Both the position numbers and the translations under genes were made by a program. Positions 43,969-52,154 of a DNA stretch of 64,000 nucleotides are shown one piece after another. The DNA comes from Ilyomonas sp965199905 (GTDB taxonomy: Bacteria; Bacteroidota; Bacteroidia; Chitinophagales; Chitinophagaceae): the NCBI GenBank assembly GCA_965199905.1, contig OZ241366.1:992001-1056000 (forward strand), read 5' to 3'. The notes under the pieces were generated by a model, which was not told the DNA's origin, ran no database searches, and saw only the letters and a list, made by a program, of their open reading frames with translations. The first letter of the stretch is position 1. Each line of letters starts with the position of its first letter.

Positions 43969-45081
43969 TTACAACTTTTTATCTGTTGGCAAATGAATTC
44001 TAGTATCCGCTTTAGTAAACATAATTCTTACTATTTCTCCGACTTTACCTTCGCTTGGCTTTACTTCTTTGGTTCTAGGATCGTAAGCAACCGCATTTTT
44101 AAAATCTTCCACATTGTACTGAAAACTGAGTAATTCTTCTTCTCCTTTCTTTAATTCTGAGGATGAAAGGTCAACCATATCTTCTCTTAGGAATATTGTT
44201 GCGGCATCATTCTCATTAGCGAAAAGTGGTGCACAAAAATGACAATCGATATCACTTTTATCATAATAACGCAAATCATTAGTATGAAGAGGAATAGCAA
44301 TCTGATATATCTGATTCATAAAATATAGCATAAAAACATGAGTTATGAGCCTTTGACTCGCTACTTTTTTTTGAAATAAAAAAGCAATGGGACTTTTATA
44401 ACCTGTACCTGGTTGTAAAGTATACTGCAAAATCTTCGCAACAACTGTTATATGCTTGTCCAATCGATTAGAAAGAATGTAATCAATAGCGAGCTTATAG
44501 TTAGTAATGTCTTTATCACTCAAACACGATAAAGCCATCTTTAAAATGGCTTTAAATACATGAAGAGGCACGTATGACTGTTTTACAAGCTTGACTTTGG
44601 TTAAACCAGTTTCTCTGTCGAATTCGAATGTTTGATCCAGACAATCTTCTCTAGAAATGCTTACACAATTATCAGCTCCATAAAAGTCGGTTGTTTCTGT
44701 TACGACTTGCTTATTAGGAGATTTAAATTTACTTTTTTCAATGCTAAGCTGGTTCATACCTTGAAATGCTCTAAGAGGACCCAAATAAAAGGCTAAATCA
44801 CTCTCATATCTGCCAAATATTTTATTGCATTTGTCACATTCAAAATCGGAGATCAAATATTTATTTCCAATCAGCTTTGACAGCAAGTGTGCCTCGCTAT
44901 TAAAAGAGGTTTCTCCATAATTAAGCTTGCAAAATCTACAAACTCTGTCAGATTTTCGTTTCAATGTCATCAGCTTTTTATCAGGACAGGTAACAATGCG
45001 CATGACCTGATAATGCTTGTCAAATTCTGAAGCTCTTTTCTCAAAAAAGGGAGGGAAATGCATGGTTATATTTTCGGTCAT
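43969..45081 (-). CDS. HNH-like zinc protein, first gene of a putative defence operon
   Basis: This 370-residue protein has residues 48-90 forming an HNH-type treble clef: CRFC (Cys48, Cys51), SEAHLLSKLIGNK with His65, then CDKCNKIFG (Cys82, Cys85, Asn86). This matches the layout of HNH_5-like families (CxxC, EHxxP-type helix, CDxCN). The remaining 270 residues are alpha-helical and not recognised. A later pair DIDCHFCAPLF adds two Cys. The ATG at 45081 is followed by a second Met in frame (residue 7). It heads the minus-strand block and has an A+T-rich upstream region. Nuclease activity is predicted from fold, not shown. Confidence 0.65.
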   Translation of the reverse strand: MTENITMHFPPFFEKRASEFDKHYQVMRIVTCPDKKLMTLKRKSDRVCRFCKLNYGETSFNSEAHLLSKLIGNKYLISDFECDKCNKIFGRYESDLAFYLGPLRAFQGMNQLSIEKSKFKSPNKQVVTETTDFYGADNCVSISREDCLDQTFEFDRETGLTKVKLVKQSYVPLHVFKAILKMALSCLSDKDITNYKLAIDYILSNRLDKHITVVAKILQYTLQPGTGYKSPIAFLFQKKVASQRLITHVFMLYFMNQIYQIAIPLHTNDLRYYDKSDIDCHFCAPLFANENDAATIFLREDMVDLSSSELKKGEEELLSFQYNVEDFKNAVAYDPRTKEVKPSEGKVGEIVRIMFTKADTRIHLPTDKKL

Positions 45082-45165
45082 TAATTGAAATATTTATGCT
45101 ATAAGCAAGATATAAAAACTTATTTATTTCTGAATTTACAACCCTAACTCAGCGCAGCTTATTAC

Positions 45166-45249
45166 CCACCTTAGCGAAGCATGTCACACAGAAGCTCAGC
45201 GAAGTTTGCAACTTCGCTGGATCTATTCTGAAGTTTGTAACTTCATTTC
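45166..45249 (+). repeat. REP-like repeat upstream of the transposase pseudogene (copy A)
   Basis: Contains the hairpin AGCGAAGTT-TGC-AACTTCGCT and an outer TTAGCGAAG motif. Together with the first 85 bp of the adjacent gene it forms a 169-bp block repeated at 49982-50150 with four mismatches. Its reverse complement matches the repeat at 45847. Confidence 0.85.
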
Positions 45250-45791
45250 ATGGCGGACGCTTACCCGATTAAAGATCAATACAACGCTTATTTTATTACG
45301 CTGACTGTTATTGATTGGGTTGATGTGTTTACCCGGAAAGAATACAAAGATATTCTTATCGACAGCTTACATTATTGTATGCAAGAAAGGGTCTGTTGGT
45401 GTATGAGTTTGTAATCATGAGTCATCATCTGCACGCGATTGTATCATCTGGTAAAATACCGTTGAGCGACATGATTCGCGACTTTAAAAAGTTTACCGCA
45501 AGAAAAATTATTGACGCGATTGCTACCGGTAACGAAAGCCGTAAAGAGTGGATGCTGAAAAAATTTGCCTTTGCAGGTAACCGCAACAGCAATAACACAA
45601 CCTATCAGTTTTGGCAGCAGGATTATCATGCGGTGCAAGGGTCAGGCAACACAATGTGGAATCAGCGCGTTCAGTATATACATAACAATCCGGTGAGGGC
45701 TGGTATTGTTGAAAATGCAGAAGACTATGTATACAGCAGTGCACGTTTTTATTATAATAAAAAATGCCTGTTGCCACTGAGTCCGGTTTAA
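45250..45791 (+). pseudogene. REP-associated tyrosine transposase (RAYT), frameshifted
   Basis: The ATG at 45250 starts MADAYPIKDQYNAYFITLTV and reaches DSLHYCMQE, but the frame then ends at TAA. The rest of the protein is in the -1 frame: KGLLVYEFVIMSHHLHAIVS (the HxH active-site region), then YQFWQQDYHAVQGSG and YIHNNPVRAGIVENAEDYVY. Loss of one A from the AAA at 45386-45388 (originally GAA AAG GGT) explains the break. RAYTs are single-strand DNA transposases of the IS200/Y1 type that mobilise REP hairpins, and REP-like hairpins flank this gene on both sides in opposite orientation. Confidence 0.88.
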
Positions 45792-45846
45792 TGCCGTGAT
45801 CTTTACAATTGTTATAGAATAAAGTCGCAGACTTCAATAAAGATGT

Positions 45847-45896
45847 GGCGAAGTTGCAAACTTCGCCAAGCTTCTGTGTAATACTTCGCTGAGTTG
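45847..45896 (-). repeat. REP-like repeat downstream of RAYT (copy B, inverted)
   Basis: Perfect hairpin GGCGAAGTT-GCA-AACTTCGCC (45847-45867) followed by AAGCTTCTGTGT and a second TTCGCTGAGTT. It is the reverse complement, with differences, of copy A, so the pair brackets the RAYT gene like a REPIN. Confidence 0.82.
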
Positions 45897-45900
45897 GGGT

Positions 45901-46461
45901 GCCTTTGACCGGTTTACCAGCGAGAGTAAATTCTTTATCGGCAGAAGCAAAACGGCATTAAAACACCAGGCTATATCGGAGAGAACAATCAGTGAGAAAC
46001 CACCGAAAGCCACCCTGACTCTTACCAGCGATACAATGGGATATTTGTTTGGAGACACACATAAGCCGGCAGCATATACTTACCGTGTGATAAGAGGTAT
46101 ACTTGATGCAACAGGAGAGAAAATCTGCTTCATTACCAACCTGATGGATGAGGAGGCTTACGTAATATCGCAATGGTACAAACAGAGGTGGGAAATTGAA
46201 GTTTTCTTCAGGTTTATCAAGCAGCATCTGAATGCCTCACATCTGGTGAGCCGTTCGGAAAACGGAATCAAAGTGATGATCTATATGACGATGATAACTG
46301 CCGTTCTGCTGCTCGCTTACAAGAAGATCAACAGAATGAAGGGTTATAAAATCATGAAGCTGAAGTTCGAAACAGAACTGGAAACGGACATCATCAAAGA
46401 GATCGTAATCCTTTGCGGCGGCGACCCAAACAAGGCTTCTTATCTCTTCTCAACAGCTTAA
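45901..46461 (+). pseudogene. IS4-type transposase remnant, 5' truncated
   Basis: The frame is open from the REP border and encodes the C-terminal 185 residues of a DDE transposase: FDRFTSESKFFIGRSK, then ISQWYKQRWEIEVFFRFIKQ (the Y-x2-RWxIE motif with the catalytic Glu), HLVSRSENGIKVMIYMTMIT and a normal end. The N-terminal domain and the first catalytic Asp are missing; sequence switches abruptly to REP repeat at about 45900. No terminal repeats were seen. Confidence 0.82.
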
Positions 46462-46483
46462 CTTCCATGTTTCGTTCACCTAT

Positions 46484-46532
46484 GGTTGCAAACATTCGCC
46501 GAGTCCTCTGTGTAACATACTTTGCCGACTTG
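46484..46532 (-). repeat. Diverged REP-like repeat (copy C)
   Basis: GGTTGCAAACATTCGCCGAG, CTCTGTGTAACA and TTTGCCGACTTG follow the same order as copy B. With copy B it encloses the IS4 remnant. The remaining bases to 46784 hold the promoter of the large gene and nothing else visible. Confidence 0.65.
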
Positions 46533-46784
46533 AATTAGTACCATTGAAGCGGAATGACAAGCTATGAAAGAAACATTTTCTTTCGCTGGTATAACTGATT
46601 AATTTATGATTTCGGTTGGTGAAGATGCTTTACGGTCCGAAAAAATTAAACCTGTTATCTGGTTCAATTTTTCACGAGTCAAAGCTTTTTAGCATGTGCA
46701 TATTATTAATTAGATAATTACTTTTAATTTTATTGTTTTCTATCATACTTATTTATACGATTCATTAATAAAAAATATCTCTCT

Positions 46785-49700
46785 ATGAAGAAATGCGTTA
46801 CGCTGTTATGTCTTTTGCTTGTTACGTTTCTTTCAAATGCCCAATGGAGCAATACATCCAATAATTTTTACGACTCACTTGCTATGCCGGTTGTTTTAAA
46901 CACAGGTGAACAAGTACATTCCATCGTGGTAAAAAGCTATCCCGACAGCGGTTATTTTGTCATTTGGGAAGATGTCCGCACCATAGGTAACGGAGCAGAT
47001 ATATACGCCCAGAAATATGATAAAGCGGGCAAGGCGCTTTGGGCAGCCGGCGGCGCTGTAGTGATAGCTGGCGTGGATAATCAAATGATTGCACCGCCTA
47101 ATGTTGCCGATTACCGCTACACAAGCCATGCCTGCACCGATAGTGCAAACGGCTTTTATATTGCCTGGGACGATGGTAACGAAAGCGCGTCACACAGTAC
47201 CGCCGCCCACCGCGTGTGCGCACAACACATGTTATCAAACGGAACTGCTCGTTTTGCGTACCCGGGTTTCGTTGTTGCACAACCGTCTGCCACACTTATA
47301 GATAATTTTACCATTCCGCAATTGATTGCCGACGGTAATAAAGGTTGTTTTATCTCGTATTTCCGCACCGGCAATTATGGCGGTAGTAACTATGGCAACC
47401 GCGACGTGTTTGTCAATTGCTACCGCGACGATAACGGAACCATGGTATCGTACGGCGGCGGGCAGGCAGACCTGAATGCCGAAGACAAGATTTCGAATTC
47501 GCCGTGCGGCGTAAATGCTAAAAGCGAAGTTGTTTATCCCGAATTCGGCATTCAGTATTACTTTATTTATCCCGACCTGCAGGGCGGTTGCAACATTGTT
47601 TTTTCAGGCGAAAGAAATGCCGGTGGCAACGAGCGGATACGCGTGGGCTTTAACAGACTTTGCCGCGTAAAAAAAGAATCGCACGTTACGGTACGAAAAC
47701 GAACGAGCGACATTGCCGCGTCTGAAATATACAATTACACTTACAAGAAGGACAGCGTATTAATGCTGTATAAACTAAAAACACATTCCAGTTTGGAAAG
47801 GTGTACCATACTTGGCAGCGATGGCACACCTGAGCTTGTTGAATACACCAACTATTACGTGGAAAATTTTGGCAATGGATTTTTAAATGTGTCCGACCTT
47901 TCTTTTGCACTTGAATATGTAAAAGGCGTAATGGTGCCAACGGACGGCAATACCAACGTAAACATTATTGCTACCGGTCAGCGTGATTACAATTATACCA
48001 GCAGTAGTGCAGGAGATTGGTACAAGCGCGCTTTTTTCCGCAACCAGGAAGTGTACGATAGTCTTCCGTATCAGCTTACTACCGATACGACAAACCCATA
48101 CTTTGCGTATAAACTTTTTTCAGACAAGCCATTAGATAAAATCAATTACGGTGATGACACGATTATGGGTTCCGGTGTGTACGACTGGGACTTTGCGCTG
48201 GCAGCATCCAACAACCGTGTATTCGCCGCCGGTATGGTAACCAATAATAACTCTGGCACTTACCCGCGATACGTGGATTTGCAACAATTTCAGGTAGATA
48301 GAATTGATGCTGATTCGTTTGCCGTACATTACCATACAGCCGGCAAATCCGGGGTTAATATTGGCAGTGAAATTTCCACTTCGGATGGCAGCAAAAACAT
48401 TCAATACGACAATCCCCTCATCACAACCGACCAGCGTGGCAATGCCTTATTCAGCATTACCGACATTGGTCGCAGCATCCGTGTAAGCCCGATAGCCGAT
48501 AGTGGACGATTGGTTTGGGGTGCTATGGGAAAACCCATTGGTACTGGTCTATTCAATGGTCAATTTTACAATACACACAATCCGGGTGTTGCCATAAGCC
48601 CGACTGATGGCACGGCTGTTATAACGTGGACAGACGACCGGTATATTGCGCCCAACTCTACCGGAAATAATATCTACATGCGGCACTTGGATAGTTTGAA
48701 CTTTTACAACTATTTGCCACCACAAAAACCCGTCAATTTTTTATCGTACACCGGCACGTTTGCCTTCCCGGTTATACTAACCGGCACCAGCCTCAACTGG
48801 AGTTATTTTGAAGGATATTATTCAAATGGAATAAACAATTTCGTATCTACCATTGCAGGTATCTATGATAATTTCAACCTGGGATATACAAGAGTGATAG
48901 GGCTGGATAATGTGCTTTCGTATCCCGTTCGCACCTACAACGGCAAGCCATATCTTGACCGGAATTATACCATCACACCAGAAAATGACCCGAAAGGTGC
49001 CGCAGCCATTGACATGCGGTTATACTTTACAACCAACCAGTTCCTGGCTTTGCAAAAAGCCGACCCAACCATTATTTCTCCGGCAGATTTAATTGTGATT
49101 AAACAACCCAACACAACCGGTACAGTTCCATCCGTTTACACACCTGCAACCGGTGAAGAACGGATTGTTCCAAACTCATGGAGCGAAGTAGATGGCGGTT
49201 ATTATGTTCAGCTACAGGTAAGCAGTTTCAGTAACTTTTTTATTGAAAAGAACGATGGCATTTTACCTGTTACCTGGCTAAATGTGGAAGCAAAAAGAAC
49301 AACAAATAACATGGTGTCAGTCAGTTGGGCTGTCGCTACGGAAAGTAACGTAAAGAGCTATCTTGTACAGTATAGCGAAGATGGCGCAAAATGGAATGAT
49401 GGCTGCACAGTAAATGCTAACAACCAAGGTAAATATAGTTGCACGCTTGGCTTAGCAAGCGATAAAAAGTATTACTTTAAAGTGAAGGAAACCGACCTCG
49501 GTGGCAGGTATAGCATTAGCAAAACAGTATGGGTTGATAAACTGCAAACGGTAATGAAGTTTGTTATTTCTCCCAATCCTGTTCATCAAAATGCCATATT
49601 AAATTACACATTGCCCGCAGCTTCACAGGCAACTCTGAAACTGGTTAGCAATACCGGTGTCATTTTCTGGCAACAGAAAACAACATTGAACACAGCCGGC

Positions 49701-49799
49701 ACCCTCACCATCCCGACAAATCAATTATCAGCGGGCACATATAACCTGCAAATCATCATACCTACAGCAACACAGCAGCTTAAAATTGTGAAGGAGTAA
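46785..49799 (+). CDS. Large exported protein with type IX secretion (T9SS) C-terminal domain
   Basis: This 1004-residue protein starts with a signal peptide (MKKCVTLLCLLLVTFLSNAQ). Residues 20-820 are beta-rich with Asp/Asn/Gly turns and repeated IWEDxR or WTDDRY-like segments, reminiscent of beta-propeller or sialidase-like exported proteins of Bacteroidota. Around 830-920 lies a fibronectin type III-like unit (SVSWAVATESNVKSYLVQYS). The last 75 residues form a T9SS type A sorting domain (VISPNPVHQNAILNYTLP ... GTYNLQIIIP ... KIVKE), which directs the protein through the T9SS to the cell surface. No catalytic motif was found. It is a single-gene unit with its own strong terminator. Confidence 0.9.
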   Translation: MKKCVTLLCLLLVTFLSNAQWSNTSNNFYDSLAMPVVLNTGEQVHSIVVKSYPDSGYFVIWEDVRTIGNGADIYAQKYDKAGKALWAAGGAVVIAGVDNQMIAPPNVADYRYTSHACTDSANGFYIAWDDGNESASHSTAAHRVCAQHMLSNGTARFAYPGFVVAQPSATLIDNFTIPQLIADGNKGCFISYFRTGNYGGSNYGNRDVFVNCYRDDNGTMVSYGGGQADLNAEDKISNSPCGVNAKSEVVYPEFGIQYYFIYPDLQGGCNIVFSGERNAGGNERIRVGFNRLCRVKKESHVTVRKRTSDIAASEIYNYTYKKDSVLMLYKLKTHSSLERCTILGSDGTPELVEYTNYYVENFGNGFLNVSDLSFALEYVKGVMVPTDGNTNVNIIATGQRDYNYTSSSAGDWYKRAFFRNQEVYDSLPYQLTTDTTNPYFAYKLFSDKPLDKINYGDDTIMGSGVYDWDFALAASNNRVFAAGMVTNNNSGTYPRYVDLQQFQVDRIDADSFAVHYHTAGKSGVNIGSEISTSDGSKNIQYDNPLITTDQRGNALFSITDIGRSIRVSPIADSGRLVWGAMGKPIGTGLFNGQFYNTHNPGVAISPTDGTAVITWTDDRYIAPNSTGNNIYMRHLDSLNFYNYLPPQKPVNFLSYTGTFAFPVILTGTSLNWSYFEGYYSNGINNFVSTIAGIYDNFNLGYTRVIGLDNVLSYPVRTYNGKPYLDRNYTITPENDPKGAAAIDMRLYFTTNQFLALQKADPTIISPADLIVIKQPNTTGTVPSVYTPATGEERIVPNSWSEVDGGYYVQLQVSSFSNFFIEKNDGILPVTWLNVEAKRTTNNMVSVSWAVATESNVKSYLVQYSEDGAKWNDGCTVNANNQGKYSCTLGLASDKKYYFKVKETDLGGRYSISKTVWVDKLQTVMKFVISPNPVHQNAILNYTLPAASQATLKLVSNTGVIFWQQKTTLNTAGTLTIPTNQLSAGTYNLQIIIPTATQQLKIVKE

Positions 49800-49810
49800 C
49801 TCTTTTGAGT

Positions 49811-49855
49811 AAATAAGAAGCGCCTGTCTTATTATAAGACAGGCGCTTCTTATTT
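49811..49855. terminator. Strong terminator after the T9SS cargo gene
   Basis: A perfect 21-bp stem (AAATAAGAAGCGCCTGTCTT plus A, paired with its complement at 49835-49855) and a 3-nt loop, 11 bp after the stop. Confidence 0.95.
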
Positions 49856-49981
49856 AAAGCTCCCCCTAACTCGCCGTAGTTTATAGCAAATATTGAAGCG
49901 GCCGGCACTGTGCGTAGTATTCACTACGCACGACTTCTGAAGTAGCTTTCAGCTACCAAAGAAAACCATATCTTGCTGTAA

Positions 49982-50065
49982 CCACCTTAGCGAAGCATGT
50001 CACACAGAAGCCCAGCGAAGTTTGCAACTTCGCTGGATGTATTCTGAAGTTTGTAACTTCATTTC
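49982..50065 (+). repeat. REP-like repeat (copy D), near-identical to copy A
   Basis: Same sequence as 45166-45249 apart from two substitutions, and joined to the same gene start. Confidence 0.9.
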
Positions 50066-50150
50066 ATGGCGGACGCTTACCGGATTAAAGATCAATACAA
50101 CGCTTATTTTATTACGCTGACTATTATTGATTGGGTTGATGTGTTTACCC
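50066..50150 (+). pseudogene. Truncated RAYT 5' end (second copy)
   Basis: Encodes MADAYRIKDQYNAYFITLTI and eight more residues, matching the RAYT at 45250 with two base changes, and then switches to unrelated hairpin sequence after GTGTTTACCC. No later RAYT motif is present. Together with copy D it is the footprint of a duplication that carried REP plus 85 bp of the gene. Confidence 0.88.
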
Positions 50151-50400
50151 TCAATCCCCTGCTCTCCGGAGAGTTCCCGCCCCGGGTCTCTCCGGATGTC
50201 TGATAAAAGCCAGTCTTTGACTGGCTACAAACGCTTTCTTTCCCCGCTCACCGTAGCTTATCGCCAACAACAAAGCGGCTTGCAATCGGCGTATGGCTGT
50301 GCCAGCGCCGTTCTTCGGAAGTAGTTTTCAACTACTATTTTTTCTGCGCAACTCAGCGATTAAAAAGGCAATTCAAAAAAATCTCTTCCTCATTACCCCC

Positions 50401-50715
50401 AAAAACAAACTCCCCAAAGCCATCCCTTCCCCCCAAAAGCCCATCTAACCTCTACGGAGAGTCAATCCCCCATCCCGCAAGCCCATTCACTCACCCCGGA
50501 ACACAAATCCCCCATTCCGCAACAGAAACCACGCCTCCCGCTACCAAAATCCCCCATCGCGGAGCCCTTATCCTCCATCCCGCAAAAGAAATCCCTCATC
50601 CCGGAGCCTTTGTCCCCCCTTCCGGAATGCATGTAACCCCTTTGTCTGTCTCAATCCTTCCTATGTCTTTCAATATCCCACCTACGTCTATCCTCATCAG
50701 GCGTATGCCCCTGGT
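50401..50715. repeat. Degenerate 21-bp minisatellite, about 14-15 units
   Basis: Units align at an exact 21-bp period. Twelve clear ones start at 50464, 50485, 50506, 50527, 50548, 50569, 50590, 50611, 50632, 50653, 50674 and 50695, with weaker units at 50401, 50422 and 50443. Consensus is about AATCCCCCATCCCGSAANNNN. The plus strand frame through it is open from 50449 to TAG 50794-50796 and reads as seven-residue repeats (NPPSRKP, NPPFRNR, NPPSRSP, YPPSRKR), but it has no start codon. The minus strand is strongly purine-rich. Confidence 0.85.
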
Positions 50716-51604
50716 GTCTGCGGCTCTGTTTCCCGCACTCACCGGGTGATCGTCAGTTTCAGTCGTCAGTTTTTTAAAAACTGCGCGCAGCAGTAGCTGT
50801 AAAGGCAGGCTGCGTTGCGTACATAGTTCTTGGAAAGATAAAGTCACAGGGAATACTTAATGATCCATTCAGGTAGTCACGCCACCATCTGTTTTGCCTG
50901 GAGAACAACCTCACTCTTTCCCATTCCTTCCACCTCAGCTTCTACTGTAATCATTCCCTTTGCTTCCGGCCGCATACTAGCCGGGCACTTTCCGCGACAG
51001 GTGGTGTGTGAAGGTTGTTAAAAGCTTTGGGCAACATCGGGCTGGTATTGTCAAACGTCTTTTGCCCCGTAAATATCATCCATCATTGTTTGTTGGCCGC
51101 CATTGCATAGTGCCGGTATTGGCTGCCTGTTATCCCATGCGTTGCCATTTTTCCATTTTCGAACCGGGAGATCGGAACGCTGATATCCGGACTAAACATA
51201 TGGCAACCGGTTTGTGCAAAACGTAGTTGCCATTTTCAAATGCGTCTATTGTGTTCTCGCTGGCTGAACCGGAAGTAATTGCAGACGTAAACTAAGCTAA
51301 CGAGTGAATGGTTGTCTCTATCACAACCGACGGTGTTTATGATGTCATTTGTGGTTTGCCGGTATCAGTGTATTGCCGTAAGGATGCAATATGGAACAGC
51401 CGCAACACAGGGAGATGGGAGTTATGTAAGTTTCGGAAAGAATTCTGTAAGTTTTGTAAAGTGATTGTGAATACCTTGCAACGCGTTTTATGTAATAAGA
51501 GAACTTTATTATCAGCAGTATGTATTTCAGGCTGTACCGTTATAAAAATACTTTGGTTCTCTAACGGTAAAGAACTTCACTTGTAAGGATAACACAAACA
51601 AAAC
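50716..51604. other. Non-coding stretch before the lipoprotein gene
   Basis: About 890 bp without a supported gene. Frames at 50596-50847 (minus), 51008-51226 and 51308-51586 (plus) have Cys-rich or low-complexity composition and no family resemblance. The promoter of the lipoprotein gene lies at the right edge. Confidence 0.45.
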
Positions 51605-52063
51605 ATGAAAACATTTCAAAAGAGTATGAGAACGACCAACCTGAACATGATGACTGTTTATTTCGTTGCTGCGTTGCTTTTCGGAGGGGTTGCCTTTTCA
51701 TCCTGCGCTACCAAGGCAACGTTTGCTACGTCACCGGTAGTGCCGGCTGCAGAAGGGAAAGTGAAGATCAAAAAAGATGGTAACGACAACTATAAGATAG
51801 AACTGAATGTGGAACATTTGGCAGACCCGAAAAGATTGACGCCTTCGAAAGAATATTATGTGGTTTGGGCGCAAACAGACAATAATGTGGTGAAGAACCT
51901 CGGGCAGTTGAAAAGCTCTACCGGCTGGTTTTCTGATACCCGGAAAGCTTCATTGGAAACCGTATCACCTTTTAAACCCAACACGATATTCATAACGGCA
52001 GAAGACCAGGTGGATATTCCGCACCCGATGGGTTTGGTTGTTTTAAACACCAATAAGTTTTAG
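51605..52063 (+). CDS. Putative small lipoprotein of unknown function
   Basis: A 152-residue protein with an N-terminal hydrophobic segment (MMTVYFVAALLFGGVAFSSC) ending in Ser-Ser-Cys, a plausible lipobox for signal peptidase II cleavage before the Cys at about residue 34. The mature part is a compact beta-rich domain (KVKIKKDGNDNYKIELNVEH, YYVVWAQTDNN, IFITAEDQVDIPHPMG). That recalls anti-sigma or fasciclin-free stress lipoproteins of Bacteroidota, but I do not recognise a family. ATG at 51605 is the first of three in-frame Met codons, so a shorter start is possible. It is convergent with the DUF4396 gene across a shared terminator. Confidence 0.75.
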   Translation: MKTFQKSMRTTNLNMMTVYFVAALLFGGVAFSSCATKATFATSPVVPAAEGKVKIKKDGNDNYKIELNVEHLADPKRLTPSKEYYVVWAQTDNNVVKNLGQLKSSTGWFSDTRKASLETVSPFKPNTIFITAEDQVDIPHPMGLVVLNTNKF

Positions 52064-52111
52064 AAAGAAGACAGGGGCAGCAGTAAGCCAGACGTTTTTT
52101 AACGATAGAAT

Positions 52112-52146
52112 AAAAGCGGCAACATCGTAACAATGTTGCCGCTTTT
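52112..52146. terminator. Bidirectional terminator between convergent genes
   Basis: A perfect 14-bp stem AAAAGCGGCAACAT/ATGTTGCCGCTTTT with a 7-nt loop and T/A tails on both strands. Confidence 0.93.
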
Positions 52147-52154
52147 TGCATCCA

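Larger units (their letters stand above)
49856..50400. repeat. Hairpin-rich REP-like region
   Basis: Besides the REP/RAYT block this stretch holds several short perfect hairpins: GTGCGTAGT-ATTC-ACTACGCAC (about 49911), GTAGCT-TTC-AGCTAC and its variant GTAGT-TTTC-AACTAC (about 49942 and 50320), TCCGGAGAG/CTCTCCGGA (about 50165-50197) and GCCAGTC-TTT-GACTGGC (about 50208). The two GAAGTAG hairpins are preceded by similar AAGCGG sequences, suggesting two copies of a second repeat type. Confidence 0.6.

Noticed and set aside
50401..50715. Possible CRISPR array
   Set aside because: Units are directly adjacent with a 21-bp period and no unique spacers, repeats are degenerate, and no cas genes occur in the window.
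51308..51586. 92-codon Cys-rich frame before the lipoprotein gene
   Set aside because: The Cys/Lys pattern comes from a short DNA repeat (GTAAGTTT-like) and not from a domain.
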